A stretch of DNA of 64,000 nucleotides from QHXM01 sp963697975 (GCA_963697975.1 OY969111.1:2232001-2296000), one strand, 5' to 3'; shown: positions 1 through 9,158, counted from the stretch's first letter. Numbers and translations: made by a program. The notes: generated by a model not told the origin, from the sequence alone.

Positions 1-452
1 AAGACCGTGCGATAGCCGGGTGGCAATTGCGCTATCGCTTTATCAAGGGCGATGCGGTCAACGACCGGCATGGAGTTAGGGTTCTCCGTTCCCTTGACGA
101 TCTGCACGGGAGTTTCGCCATCCTCGGTCGTCTGCTCCATCTTCACCCCGCGCTTGCGAAAGTGCATCAGGACTTGATTGACCGTCAAGCGATGCAGCCA
201 GGTCGTAAAAGCCGACTCGCCACGAAAGCTTCCTACTTTGCGAAAGAGCTGGATGAAGACCTCTTGCGCGAGGTCTTCGGCCTCCGAGACGTTCTGCGTC
301 ATGCGAAGGCAGAGAGAATAAACGCGACGGTTATGACGCTGGTAAAGCTCCTCGAAGGCTTGCATATCGCCGGAGGCGGCTCTTTGCGTCAGCGCGTAGT
401 CCGTACTTTGCGGTTTCTCGGTTTCGGCTGCGGTCACTTGTCCCTTGTTCAC
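1..452 (-). CDS. ECF-type RNA polymerase sigma factor (C-terminus cut by window edge)
   Basis: Translating the minus strand from a GTG at 452 gives about 150 residues of an extracytoplasmic-function sigma-70 factor that runs off the window. Sigma region 2 is clear: FEELYQRHNRRVYSLCLRMT, then the EAEDLAQEVFIQLF core-binding helix, then the FRGESAFTTWLHRLTVNQV segment that recognises the -10 element. The linker to region 4 follows (ALDKAIAQLPPGYRTV), and region 4 lies outside the window. A TAA six codons upstream limits the start. GTG 452 and GTG 437 are both possible, and neither has a strong Shine-Dalgarno sequence. The family directs RNA polymerase to stress or envelope promoters and is normally held by an anti-sigma factor, which is not visible here. 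Family call secure; regulon unknown. Confidence 0.9.
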   Translation of the reverse strand, partial: MNKGQVTAAETEKPQSTDYALTQRAASGDMQAFEELYQRHNRRVYSLCLRMTQNVSEAEDLAQEVFIQLFRKVGSFRGESAFTTWLHRLTVNQVLMHFRKRGVKMEQTTEDGETPVQIVKGTENPNSMPVVDRIALDKAIAQLPPGYRTV

Positions 453-682
453 GCTCTTGGCAGCGGAAGGTTATGTTCGTCCCTTACTTCCACCATGCCA
501 CTCGCGGAAACCGGTCAACGGGGCAGTCGCGCTCGCCTGTTTATCAAAGGAAAGCCTTATCAGCTTTCCCGCGACGTGTGATGCGGCGCTTTCGGCGCGT
601 CGTTGCCTTGTTCCGCTAAAAGATAATCTTTTTCGTATGCTTCGTATGCCGAAACCAACGTTATCGTGTACGGCTTGGTTTT

Positions 683-2251
683 TCAAGTCCAATAAGTTCG
701 ATCAAGCGAACGATAACCGACCGCTTCCGCGACATGTGCTGGGCGTATCTCGTCAAAACCTTCCAGGTCTGCGATGGTTCGGCTGACCTTTAAGATACGG
801 TCATACGCGCGTGCTGACAAGCCCAGACGAGCCATCGCCGCTTCCAGCAGCCGCTCGCTCTCCGCATCAATCCGGCAATAACGCCGAATCAGGCGCGGCG
901 TCATCTGCGCGTTTGAGAAAATCCCATCCGTCTTCAGACGCTCGCGCTGCCGCTCACGCGCATGGATGACCCGCTCACGAATGCTCGCTGAAGATTCAGG
1001 CTCAGGGCCGCTGCTGGTTCCCGTCAATTCTTTGAACCGCACGGCAGGCACGTCAATGTGGATGTCTATACGGTCGAGCAGCGGCCCTGAAATTCGCCCG
1101 ACGTAACGCTGAATCTGGAGCGGCGTGCAGCGACATTCGCGCGTCGGGTCATTCCAGAAGCCGCAGGGACAAGGATTCATGGCCGCCGCGAGCATGAAGG
1201 ACGCGGGAAACGTCAGCGTCATCGCAGCGCGGCTAATCGTCACCCGCTGGTCTTCGAGCGGCTGGCGTAAGACCTCCAAAACGCTTCGATCAAATTCCGG
1301 TAATTCGTCAAGGAACAAAACCCCGTGATGAGAAAGAGAGACTTCGCCGGGACGCGGGATTGCGCCGCCGCCAATCAATCCAGCATTTGAGATCGTATGG
1401 TGCGGCGAGCGAAACGGCCTTTCTGTGACAAGCCCAGTGCGCCCTGTCAGTCCGGCGACGGAATGAATCTTCGTCAGTTCGAGCGCCGCTTCAAATTCGA
1501 GCGGCGGCATAATGGTCGGCAGCCGCTTGGCGAGCATCGTCTTGCCCGAGCCGGGCGGGCCGATCAGCAGAATATTATGTGAACCGGCACTGGCGATTTC
1601 GAGAGCGCGCTTGGCCATCAACTGCCCGCGCACTTCTCGAAAGTCAACGGCGTGATGGTCAGGACTCTTCAGCACTTCTGCCGGATCAACGCTGAGCGGC
1701 ATGGGCGGTGAAGATGAGCGAAGCCGAGTAATCAAATCAACAGCGCCTCGCAGGTCAGAGACACTGTAAACATCAACGCCGGAGACGACCGCCGCTTCCC
1801 TCGCGTTCTCTTCAGGCAGGATTAGATGTTTGATGGCGGACTCGCGCGCCCTGATTGCAATGGGCAGCGCGCCGCGAATCGGGCGCACACGACCATCAAG
1901 CGAAAGCTCGCCGACCGAGAGCATGTCGGTTAAATCTTCCGTCTCATTTAAGTCGCCGTTTGCGCCGAGGATGCCGAGCGCAATCGGCAAATCGAAACTC
2001 GCGCCCTCTTTGCGTACGTCCGCCGGGGCAAGATTGATCGTCGTCTTGTGAAAAGGAAAGAAGAAACCGCAGTTGGAGATAGCCGCGCGGATGCGCTCGC
2101 GCGATTCGCGCACCGCCGCATCCGGAAGACCGACGATGGTGACGGAGGGCTGCGCGTCCGACTCGCCACGCGCGGGCGTCAAATCAACTTCGATGTCAAC
2201 GAGGTCTGCGTCAATGCCATAGACGGCAGCGGATTGTGTACGAAAGAGCAT
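683..2251 (-). CDS. comM: YifB/ComM family Mg-chelatase-like AAA+ ATPase
   Basis: A 522-residue protein of normal length for the YifB/ComM family. The N-terminal Lon-protease-like (ChlI) domain is at about 20-170, with the family signature GLPDAAVRESRERIRAAI at 41-58. The AAA+ domain has Walker A GPPGSGKT at 231-238 and Walker B VLFLDE at 311-316, followed by sensor regions and the C-terminal helical Mg_chelatase_C part (LSARAYDRILKVSRTIADL). In naturally competent bacteria ComM is a hexameric helicase that drives branch migration during integration of transformed DNA. In other lineages the role is not settled. The start gives the expected N-terminus. The gene stands alone, 231 bp from the sigma factor. 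Confidence 0.93.
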   Translation of the reverse strand: MLFRTQSAAVYGIDADLVDIEVDLTPARGESDAQPSVTIVGLPDAAVRESRERIRAAISNCGFFFPFHKTTINLAPADVRKEGASFDLPIALGILGANGDLNETEDLTDMLSVGELSLDGRVRPIRGALPIAIRARESAIKHLILPEENAREAAVVSGVDVYSVSDLRGAVDLITRLRSSSPPMPLSVDPAEVLKSPDHHAVDFREVRGQLMAKRALEIASAGSHNILLIGPPGSGKTMLAKRLPTIMPPLEFEAALELTKIHSVAGLTGRTGLVTERPFRSPHHTISNAGLIGGGAIPRPGEVSLSHHGVLFLDELPEFDRSVLEVLRQPLEDQRVTISRAAMTLTFPASFMLAAAMNPCPCGFWNDPTRECRCTPLQIQRYVGRISGPLLDRIDIHIDVPAVRFKELTGTSSGPEPESSASIRERVIHARERQRERLKTDGIFSNAQMTPRLIRRYCRIDAESERLLEAAMARLGLSARAYDRILKVSRTIADLEGFDEIRPAHVAEAVGYRSLDRTYWT

Positions 2252-2336
2252 GGTGAGATTGCTCCTTAAAGTTAGTTGGTTTTGGAAAGAGACGGCGAGC
2301 TTAAATTGATAGCTCGCGTTTGTTGCTTGGAAATAA

Positions 2337-2379
2337 AGCGAGCGCGCTTTCTCTGACCTTCATCGAAAGCGCGCTCGCT
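2337..2379 (-). terminator. Rho-independent terminator of the lytic transglycosylase gene
   Basis: A perfect 15-bp inverted repeat (2337-2351 and 2365-2379) with a 13-nt loop. On the minus strand it is followed by TTTATTT. It lies about 55 nt past the stop codon of the transglycosylase gene, so it most likely ends that transcript before comM. Confidence 0.75.
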
Positions 2380-2433
2380 CTTAGCTTCTAAAGCATTCTT
2401 CCAGCCCAGAGCGGTTGTGCCGCTCCTCAAAGT

Positions 2434-4044
2434 TTAACGACTGCTGCGACGCCGAGAGGAGGCTGGAGCAGCTTTCGGTATTTTGACTTCGAAGCCTGAC
2501 TGAAATTCTGAATTGACCCCGACGCCGTTCATCTTCGCCACATCCTCCGCCGAGACGTTGTGAATCACGGCGAGCTTGGCGGGCGTATCACCGGCGCGAG
2601 CTTTGATCTTCATCATCCCCGGCGTGGCTGGCGTTGTGCCGCTCGCCGTCGCGCGAGTGTAGGTGGCGAGTTGGACATTGTTCGGCGCGGCATCGCGTTT
2701 TTCAATCGGAATGCCCTTCAGCGCGGCGACGAATTGATTCGCCTTGCCAGCCGGGATGCGAAGCTGGTGAGCCTCGCCGCGCGGCGTCGTGTCGCGTCTG
2801 AGTTCCGGATTGAGCATACGAATGTAATCCACGCTCACGCTGGTCGCCTGCGCGGCCAACTGGAGGCTGGTCGCCGTCGGAACCTGCACCACGTCATAGG
2901 TGAGCGGAGCTTCCGGGCGAATATTGCGGAAGCCGTATTTCTCACGATTGCTCGCAATCAGGATCGTCGCCAGAATGTTCGGCACGTAGTTGCGCGTCTC
3001 CTGCGCGATGTATGGATAAATCTTCCAGAAGCTGCGTGAGCCTGAGCGCGAGATGGCGCGATCAATGTTGCCCTGGCCGGTGTTGTAAGCGGCCATCGCC
3101 AGTTCCCAATTGCCGAAATGATTGTAGAGGTCTCTCAGGTAACGAGCCGATGCGCGCGTGGCTTTCTCCAGACTGTTGCGCTCGTCAACCCAGGCGGTCT
3201 GGCGCAAGCCATAGGTGCGCCCGGTGCCGGGGATAAACTGCCAGAGGCCGGAAGCTGCCGCAGAAGAATAAGCCTTGGTCCGCCATGCGCTCTCGACCTG
3301 ACCGAGCCACGTAATGTCCTCGGGCACGCCCTCTTCGCGGAAAATCCTGCGCGCCATCTGCATAAACTGACCCGAACGGCGAAGGCCGGATTCCATCGTC
3401 GAGCGTCCGCGACCCTGATAGTAGTTGATGTATCCCTGAATGAGAGAATTGGTTTCAAACTGAAAATCAATCGAGTTCTTGGCGATTTCAATGTTCGACA
3501 AATCTTCCGGGTCTACTTCGGTTTCTTTGTCATTCAGAATCAGCTTCGCATACTCATCGAGCATTGATGGCTCAAACTTCTGATGCTTGAAGCCAGGCTC
3601 CTGCGGCGCGTCCTTCTCATCCTGCTGGAATTGACCGACGGAGGTGGAAGTCATGTTCATCGCGACTTCGACACGCGGCGCGACCTGCTGCTGCGGAACT
3701 TCCAGACGAAAGACGCGCTCGACGAGTTCGAGATAGTGCGTTTGCAGGCGCGGATAACCCTGCACGTCCAGACCGGATTCGAGGATGACATCCACCGCTT
3801 TATCAAACTTCTGGCGCGCCTGCTCAAGCTCTCTGGCTTTCAGGTGAATTTCGCCTTCTTTGAAATATGTTTCTGATTGCGCGATGATCTGCGCCACGCG
3901 CGCATCTTTCTTCTCGATGTCTGTCGGAATGGCGCGGGCGCTCGATCCGAGAGAACCTTGAGCATAAAGATTGGTGGCCGAAAGGGTAAACGCTACGAAA
4001 ATGGCGGTGCGAATAATTACGCGGGGGAAGCTCGTTATCAACAA
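2434..4044 (-). CDS. mltD: Secreted membrane-bound lytic transglycosylase with LysM domains (MltD-like)
   Basis: The open frame extends to 4113, but a TTG at 4044 has AAGGAG ten bases upstream and makes the signal peptide (TAIFVAFTLSATNLYAQ) start where expected, so 536 residues are preferred. A helical linker region precedes an SLT lysozyme-like domain. It carries the catalytic glutamate in LGQVESAWRTKAYSSAAASG and the motifs GLWQFIPGTGRTYGL and MAAYNTGQGNI. Two LysM peptidoglycan-binding modules follow, one near VVQVPTATSLQLAAQA and one near MKIKARAGDTPAKLA. The family cleaves the MurNAc-GlcNAc bond of peptidoglycan in the periplasm with 1,6-anhydro product. The C-terminus is basic (SSRRRSSR). 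The gene is monocistronic, with a terminator downstream. Confidence 0.9.
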   Translation of the reverse strand: MLITSFPRVIIRTAIFVAFTLSATNLYAQGSLGSSARAIPTDIEKKDARVAQIIAQSETYFKEGEIHLKARELEQARQKFDKAVDVILESGLDVQGYPRLQTHYLELVERVFRLEVPQQQVAPRVEVAMNMTSTSVGQFQQDEKDAPQEPGFKHQKFEPSMLDEYAKLILNDKETEVDPEDLSNIEIAKNSIDFQFETNSLIQGYINYYQGRGRSTMESGLRRSGQFMQMARRIFREEGVPEDITWLGQVESAWRTKAYSSAAASGLWQFIPGTGRTYGLRQTAWVDERNSLEKATRASARYLRDLYNHFGNWELAMAAYNTGQGNIDRAISRSGSRSFWKIYPYIAQETRNYVPNILATILIASNREKYGFRNIRPEAPLTYDVVQVPTATSLQLAAQATSVSVDYIRMLNPELRRDTTPRGEAHQLRIPAGKANQFVAALKGIPIEKRDAAPNNVQLATYTRATASGTTPATPGMMKIKARAGDTPAKLAVIHNVSAEDVAKMNGVGVNSEFQSGFEVKIPKAAPASSRRRSSR

Positions 4045-4265
4045 GGTCGTCGTTCTCCTTTTACGAGGTTGGCAAATCCACGACGGCGACTTCTCCCCGT
4101 CAGAGAGTCGCACGAGCGGCAGCTACAAAAATAACGCGAGGGTTGATTAAAAGTTCCTTTTTGACTCGGCCCGCAAAGGCAGGCTTTCAGTTTGCGAGCC
4201 AACAGCTTGCGGAGCGTATCACACGGTTTTCCGCAGTGTCAAACAAATCCCTAACGTAAATAGAA

Positions 4266-4304
4266 GGCGAAGCGGTGAGATTTTCCACTTAAAACCGCTT
4301 CGCC
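4266..4304 (-). terminator. Probable terminator of lon
   Basis: A perfect 11-bp inverted repeat (4266-4276 / 4294-4304, loop 17) followed on the minus strand by TTCTATTT. It is about 100 nt past the lon stop codon. Two other stem-loops without T-runs (4326-4352, G+C-rich, and 4369-4392, 8 bp) lie between lon and this hairpin. They may protect the 3' end, but I cannot assign a role. The rest of 4114-4404 shows nothing recognisable. Confidence 0.6.
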
Positions 4305-4404
4305 AGTCCATATAAAGATGCTCTCCCGGGGCGGCGGGTTGTGCCGCCCGGAGGGGAATTTTCGAGTGCCGCAACTGTTGAAATAGTTGCGGAAAGCCGC
4401 TCTC

Positions 4405-6855
4405 TTAGGCGCTCCTCGGAGACGCCACCTGCGGCATTCTGGCGGGGCGTGTCCCGCTGGACGCAGGGGGCACGATTTTCTCCTTCAGAGCCTCGCGGAA
4501 AACCTGCCTGACATTGTCCACGAAGACGAACCGGATATTGCCAAACAACTCCTTCGGCACTTCGTCCATATCGCGCTGGTTAAGCAGTGGCAAGATGATC
4601 GTGGAAACGCGCGCACGACGCGCCGCCAGCACCTTTTCCTTGACTCCGCCGACGGGCAGGACGTTGCCGCGCAGCGTTATCTCGCCCGTCATGGCGACAT
4701 CTTTTCTGATTGGACGCAACGAGAGAGCGGAGACCATCGCCGTCGCCAGCGTGATTCCGGCTGAGGGGCCGTCTTTCGGGATCGCGCCTTCCGGGATGTG
4801 GATGTGGATGTCGTAGTTGTTGAAATCCTCTTCGTCAATCTCCAACTCTTTGGCGCGCGACTTGGCGTAAGAGTAGGCCGCCTGCGCCGATTCGCGCATG
4901 ACCTCGCCGAGTTGGCCGGTCAGGACGAGGTTTCCCTTGCCTTTCATCCTCAGGGCTTCAATGAAAAGCACGTCGCCGCCGACAGCCGTCCACGCCAGTC
5001 CCGTTGCGATGCCGATTTGATCCTTCTTCAGGACTTCGTCCGGCATGACCTTCGGCGCTCCTAAGAATTCATGCAGGTTTTTCAAAGAGACGCGGACGGT
5101 CCCCTTGTGCCCTTCGGCGATGCGCCGCGCCACCTTGCGGCAGATTCTTCCGATTTCGCGCTCCAACTGGCGCAAGCCCGCCTCCTGCGTGTACTGCTGA
5201 ATGATTGACGCCAGCGCCGTCTTCGAGATGTTGAGGTCGCGCGCCGTGATGCCGTTCTCTTCCAACTGCTTCGGCATCAGGTGACGACGCGCAATCTCGC
5301 GCTTCTCTTCCTCGGTGTAGCCCGCAAGGCGAATCACCTCCATGCGGTCGCGCAAAGCGGGCTGGATGGTGTCGAGCATGTTAGCGGTCGTCATAAACAA
5401 AACGTTCGAGAGATCAAACGTGATGCCCAGATAATTGTCGCGGAAATTGTTGTTCTGCTCCGGGTCTAAAACTTCGAGCAGTGCTGACGACGGGTCGCCG
5501 CGAAAGTCCGCTCCGACCTTATCAATCTCATCGAGCATGATGAGCGGGTTATTCGTCCCCGCCTGCTGCACAGCCTGAATGATTCGACCGGGCATCGCGC
5601 CGACATAAGTGCGGCGATGCCCGCGAATCTCCGCCTCGTCATGCACGCCGCCTAGAGACAAGCGCACGAACTTACGATCAAGAGCGCGCGCAATCGAGCG
5701 CCCTAAGCTGGTCTTGCCAACTCCCGGCGGGCCGACCAGACAAAGAATCGATCCCTTCGGCTTCTCTTTTAATTTTCGGACGGCAAGCGCTTCGACGATG
5801 CGCTCCTTGACCTTGTCGAGTCCGTAGTGATCTTCATCGAGAATCTGCTGAGCTTTGCGTAGGTCCAGATTATCAACTGACGCCTTCGACCACGGAAGGT
5901 CGGTCATAATCTCCATCCAGTTACGCAAGGTAGCAGTCTCAGCCGCGTCCGGATGCATGCGTTCGAGCTTCTTCAGTTGCCTGAGCGCCTCTTCCTCGGC
6001 AGGCTTCGGCATCTTCGCGGTTTCGATCTTTTCGCGGAGTTGCGCTATCTCTTCCGCCAACTCGTTGCCCTCGCCAAGCTCCGATTGAATCGCTTTCAAC
6101 TGCTGGCGCAGGTAAAACTCGCGTTGCGAGCGGTCAATGTCGGCGCGTGCCTGCGTGTTGATCTCCTGCTGAACGGTCAGGACTTCAATCTCTTTGTTGA
6201 GAAGTTCGTTGACGCGGCGCAGGCGCGCGGTCGTGTCCGCGATGTCGAGCACGCTTTGCGCGTCTTCAACTTTCAGTTCGAGATTCGATGCTGACAAATC
6301 CGCCAGCCGCCCAGCGTCGTCCAGATTGGCTATAATCGCCATCACTTCGGGCGAGATGTTTTTGCCGAGGTTCGCGGCCTTCTCCATCGAGGCGCGGACG
6401 TTGCGGATCAGGGCTTCGACTTCGAGCGAGCGTTCGGGAGCAGCGGTTTCCTGAATGACTTGCAGCTTTGCACGCAGGTACTCCAGGCCCGATTCGACCG
6501 ATTCTATCCTGGCGCGAGCCAATCCCTGCACGAGAATGCGGATGCGGCCATCGGGCAATTTGAGCATTCGCATGATGACGGCAACCGTACCGATCTGGTA
6601 GAGGTCTTCGCCCGCCGGTTCTTCCTTGTCCAAATCTTTCTGCGAAGCGAGCAGGATCATGCGATTCTCGCCCAGCGCTTCGTCCACCGCACGGATGGAT
6701 TTTTCGCGCGAGACAAAGAGCGGCACGATCATAAAAGGATAAATAACGATGTCGCGCAGCGGCAGCACCGGCAGTTCATTCGGAATCTGCAACTGCTGCT
6801 CGCCAGCATCAGCTATTTCTAAAGCCTCTGGAATTTCTACGCTATTGATAGACAT
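4405..6855 (-). CDS. lon: ATP-dependent protease Lon
   Basis: 816 residues, the usual length for bacterial LonA. Order: N-terminal substrate-binding LON domain (about 27-220), coiled coil (about 225-310), AAA+ module with Walker A GPPGVGKT at 375-382 and Walker B LIMLDEIDKV, then the S16 protease domain. The catalytic dyad is visible: Ser698 in KDGPSAGI and Lys741 in GGVKEKVL. Lon degrades damaged and selected regulatory proteins in the cytoplasm. The gene is last in a same-strand run nrdR > hsp20 > lon, and the pairing with a small heat-shock protein fits a protein-quality-control role. A heptamer-repeat hairpin ends only about 10 bp before the start codon, and the Shine-Dalgarno is weak (AAAAAGA), so that hairpin could affect translation. 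Confidence 0.98.
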   Translation of the reverse strand: MSINSVEIPEALEIADAGEQQLQIPNELPVLPLRDIVIYPFMIVPLFVSREKSIRAVDEALGENRMILLASQKDLDKEEPAGEDLYQIGTVAVIMRMLKLPDGRIRILVQGLARARIESVESGLEYLRAKLQVIQETAAPERSLEVEALIRNVRASMEKAANLGKNISPEVMAIIANLDDAGRLADLSASNLELKVEDAQSVLDIADTTARLRRVNELLNKEIEVLTVQQEINTQARADIDRSQREFYLRQQLKAIQSELGEGNELAEEIAQLREKIETAKMPKPAEEEALRQLKKLERMHPDAAETATLRNWMEIMTDLPWSKASVDNLDLRKAQQILDEDHYGLDKVKERIVEALAVRKLKEKPKGSILCLVGPPGVGKTSLGRSIARALDRKFVRLSLGGVHDEAEIRGHRRTYVGAMPGRIIQAVQQAGTNNPLIMLDEIDKVGADFRGDPSSALLEVLDPEQNNNFRDNYLGITFDLSNVLFMTTANMLDTIQPALRDRMEVIRLAGYTEEEKREIARRHLMPKQLEENGITARDLNISKTALASIIQQYTQEAGLRQLEREIGRICRKVARRIAEGHKGTVRVSLKNLHEFLGAPKVMPDEVLKKDQIGIATGLAWTAVGGDVLFIEALRMKGKGNLVLTGQLGEVMRESAQAAYSYAKSRAKELEIDEEDFNNYDIHIHIPEGAIPKDGPSAGITLATAMVSALSLRPIRKDVAMTGEITLRGNVLPVGGVKEKVLAARRARVSTIILPLLNQRDMDEVPKELFGNIRFVFVDNVRQVFREALKEKIVPPASSGTRPARMPQVASPRSA

Positions 6856-6864
6856 AATCTTTTT

Positions 6865-6948
6865 AGTGATAGGTGATGGGTGATAGGTGATAAGAGAAAT
6901 CCTAGTTCTTACTTATCACCCATCACCCATCACCCATCACTTGTCACT
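6865..6948. repeat. Heptamer-repeat hairpin A (GTGATGG family)
   Basis: Arm 6865-6894 is made of 7-nt units GTGATAG/GTGATGG. Arm 6912-6948 is made of the complementary units CCATCAC/CTATCAC. The loop is about 17 nt. The hsp20 stop codon lies inside the second arm, and lon starts 10 bp from the first. The 38 nt at 6911-6948 match 51391-51428 (hairpin L) at 36 positions, so this is a dispersed repeat and not a chance palindrome. Confidence 0.9.
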
Positions 6949-7404
6949 TTCTATAATCGGAATCTTAAATTCTGCGCCCCGCCGGTCTTTTAGTTTCGGC
7001 AGCCGCACAATAAGGACGCCGTTTGTTAACTCTGCCGTTGCTTCGTTGACGTTGACCGTCCAGCGCAGCGGGACGATGCGGCTGAAATGGCCGTAGCTGC
7101 GCTCCGAGCAGAGATGCGAGACTAGCGGACGGCGTGACGCGCGTTTTTTCTTCTCGCCACAGATACGCAGGTGCGTGTTCGTTAGTCCGATCTTGATCTG
7201 AGAAGCCGCGACCCCCGGCAATTCGACGCGAATGGTAATGTCGTTTTTCGTTTCGCACAGATCAACCGGCGGTGCCCACGACGCGCCCGCCACAGGAACT
7301 TCCGCCTCAGTCGCCTCCTGCAACGCCGCATACAACCGCCCGACGCCATCTCGCAGGCGCTCAAGCTCAATTCGTTTCAACCCTACATGAGCCGCTTTAA
7401 TCAT
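6937..7404 (-). CDS. Hsp20/alpha-crystallin family small heat-shock protein
   Basis: 155 residues from the ATG at 7404. The open frame continues to 7467, but the extra residues (HHPSPITYH) come from the upstream repeat, so the internal start is preferred. The alpha-crystallin domain runs from PPVDLCETKNDITIRVELPG to the conserved strand ELTNGVLIVRLPK, and ends in the short tail PIIESDK, with the I-x-I/V-type anchoring motif (FKIPII). Such proteins form oligomers that hold unfolding proteins for refolding or degradation. The gene lies between nrdR and lon on the same strand. It is flanked on both sides by hairpins of the same heptamer family, and its TGA stop is contributed by the downstream repeat. 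Confidence 0.88.
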   Translation of the reverse strand: MIKAAHVGLKRIELERLRDGVGRLYAALQEATEAEVPVAGASWAPPVDLCETKNDITIRVELPGVAASQIKIGLTNTHLRICGEKKKRASRRPLVSHLCSERSYGHFSRIVPLRWTVNVNEATAELTNGVLIVRLPKLKDRRGAEFKIPIIESDK

Positions 7405-7410
7405 AAGACG

Positions 7411-7483
7411 GTGATAAGTGATAGGTGATGGGTGATGGGAAAGAGCCTTTCTCTTATCACCCATCACCCATTACCTATCACTG
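7411..7483. repeat. Heptamer-repeat hairpin B (GTGATGG family)
   Basis: Arm 7411-7445 has units GTGATAA, GTGATAG, GTGATGG, GTGATGG. Arm 7451-7483 has the complementary units. The loop is about 5 nt. It fills the whole gap between the nrdR stop (7487) and the hsp20 start (7404). Same family as A and L. Confidence 0.9.
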
Positions 7484-7486
7484 CTT

Positions 7487-7963
7487 TTACGTTTTGCGCG
7501 CGGCGGCATTGCGGACGCGCACCAGATGTTTCAGTTCGTGCATGAATTCGGAAACGTCTTCAAATTCGAGATAGACGGAGGCGAAGCGAACGTAGGCCAC
7601 TTTATCCAGTTCTTTCAGGCGGCGCATAATCATCTCGCCGACCTTGCTGGTGGGGCGCTCGCGTTCCGAAGATTCCTGCACATACTTTTCGATAGAATTA
7701 ACGATGCTGTCGAGCTTTGACGACGGCACGGGTCGTTTCTCGCAGGCGCGCAGCAGCCCCGCCATCACCTTGTTGCGGTCAAAAGGCTCGCGCCGCCCGT
7801 CCTTTTTGATGACCATGTAGGGGATTTCATCAATCCGCTCGTAAGAAGTAAAGCGGCGCTCGCACTTCAAACACTCGCGCCGACGGCGAATCGAATCGCC
7901 CTCGCGCGACTCGCGCGAATCAACCACCTTATCTTCAATGAACCCGCAGAAAGGACACTTCAT
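7487..7963 (-). CDS. nrdR: Transcriptional repressor NrdR
   Basis: 158 residues, standard NrdR length. The N-terminal zinc ribbon has Cys3, Cys6, Cys31 and Cys34 (MKCPFC ... ECLKCERRFTS). An ATP-cone domain follows (MVIKKDGRREPFDRNKVMAGLLRAC region). NrdR senses ATP/dATP and represses ribonucleotide reductase genes by binding NrdR boxes. No nrd gene is in this window, so its targets are elsewhere. The start has a Shine-Dalgarno-like AGGAGCTTTTT stretch upstream (minus strand of 7964-7974). Downstream it is separated from hsp20 only by a repeat hairpin, so co-transcription is plausible. Confidence 0.97.
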   Translation of the reverse strand: MKCPFCGFIEDKVVDSRESREGDSIRRRRECLKCERRFTSYERIDEIPYMVIKKDGRREPFDRNKVMAGLLRACEKRPVPSSKLDSIVNSIEKYVQESSERERPTSKVGEMIMRRLKELDKVAYVRFASVYLEFEDVSEFMHELKHLVRVRNAAARKT

Positions 7964-7980
7964 AAAAAGCTCCTATGAAA

Positions 7981-8055
7981 AGACGTGAATCGTGAATCGT
8001 AAATGGTAGAAAAGACCGTTCGTCTATTCACGATTTACCATTTACGATTTACGGT
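7981..8055. repeat. Heptamer-repeat hairpin C (CGTGAAT/CGTAAAT family)
   Basis: Arm 7981-8010 has units CGTGAAT, CGTGAAT, CGTAAAT. Arm 8021-8055 has the complements (ATTCACG, ATTTACG). It begins 3 bp after the stop codon of the membrane protein at 8058. It shares a stretch of about 15 nt with hairpin D (CTATTCACGATTTAC). Confidence 0.88.
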
Positions 8056-8057
8056 TT

Positions 8058-9158
8058 TTAATCGCTCACTCCGACCGCTTTCAATTCGTTCGGCATCCCG
8101 GACTCGTCCGGCCCAAGCTCGTCATCTTCAATCGAGTGCTCGATCTCTTCGGATGAAGCGAGCCGCTGCAATCGCTTGAAGCTCACATCACCTCGCAGGA
8201 AATAGTAAAGCCCCCAGAGGAGCGCGGGCGCGAAGGCGACGAGGTGCAGGAGAATCGAGACCGCCGCAGCTTCGTTGGGCGGGCGATTGAGAAAAATCAA
8301 CCCGGCGGCAGTTGCGGCGTGAAATGCTCCGGCAGCCCCACCCGGCGTCGGCACAAGTGAGCCGACCAGCGACCAGCCCATCACGAAAATCGTTTCCTTC
8401 AGACCGAACGGCAATCCGAACGCGAGGATGACAAACCAGTTCGACGCGATGTTGACGATCCAGATGATGACCGTCCAGCCGACCGTGATAGCCAACTCGC
8501 GCGGGTCGGCGAGGATTCTCAAGGCGCTCGCCACCTGTTCCAGCAGGTGCGTCATGGCGTGAGCCAGACGATCCGGCACAAAGCGCCAGCGCTTGAATCT
8601 CACGTCGAGCCAGTGAATCGCCCTGTCAGAGCGACGCTCGAACCAGACCAGCCCGGCTAGGCCCACGACGGCGATAATCAGCAGAATCAGTCCGGCGATG
8701 CGAACGTTCGCCAGTTGCGTCTCCTGTCCGGCGGGCGCGGGAAACCACAGTAGATTGAGGGCGAACAACACGACGACCGCCACGATGTCGCAGAGCCGTT
8801 CGACCATGATCGTGGCGAAAGAGCCTGCGGGTCGCACTCTCCGGTCATACAGCGGCAACACGACGGGACGCACCACTTCGCCTGCACGCCCGAAGAGAAA
8901 GACTGCGCCAAAGCCGACGGTCGTCGCCGCAAACAAGGGGCGCAAGCCCGCTTCCGTCAGCGGCGCAAGCAATGTCCGCCAGCGATAAGCGCGCAAAAGA
9001 TAGGTGCTGGAAACGGCGATGACACCGGCTGCGAGCCAGCGCCAGTCTGCCTTTCGAACGCTTTGGCCTACCTCCGCCCAGTCCAGCTTACGCCCGAACC
9101 ACCACAAAATGAGGATAGCGAGCAGTAATAAAACAAGAAATTTAAGGTGCTTACGCAA
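8058..9158 (-). CDS. Flippase-like integral membrane protein (LPG synthase transmembrane domain / YbhN family)
   Basis: 366 residues with about eight hydrophobic segments, starting with FLVLLLLAILILWWFGRKL near the N-terminus. The family pattern LRAYRWRTLLAPL after the second helix and the conserved GSLVPTPGGAAGAFHAA motif near residue 280 are both present. This is the membrane domain found in lysylphosphatidylglycerol synthases and in stand-alone YbhN/AglD-type proteins, thought to act in lipid or lipid-linked sugar translocation. No aminoacyl-transferase domain follows, so a synthase role is not supported. The C-terminus is acidic and cytoplasmic (EEIEHSIEDDELGPDES). It is the first gene of the minus-strand run leading to nrdR, hsp20 and lon. 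Substrate unknown. Confidence 0.82.
   Translation of the reverse strand: MRKHLKFLVLLLLAILILWWFGRKLDWAEVGQSVRKADWRWLAAGVIAVSSTYLLRAYRWRTLLAPLTEAGLRPLFAATTVGFGAVFLFGRAGEVVRPVVLPLYDRRVRPAGSFATIMVERLCDIVAVVVLFALNLLWFPAPAGQETQLANVRIAGLILLIIAVVGLAGLVWFERRSDRAIHWLDVRFKRWRFVPDRLAHAMTHLLEQVASALRILADPRELAITVGWTVIIWIVNIASNWFVILAFGLPFGLKETIFVMGWSLVGSLVPTPGGAAGAFHAATAAGLIFLNRPPNEAAAVSILLHLVAFAPALLWGLYYFLRGDVSFKRLQRLASSEEIEHSIEDDELGPDESGMPNELKAVGVSD

Noticed and set aside
27..581. 184-codon plus-strand open frame at the left edge
   Set aside because: The minus strand there encodes a clear ECF sigma factor, so the plus frame is a shadow.
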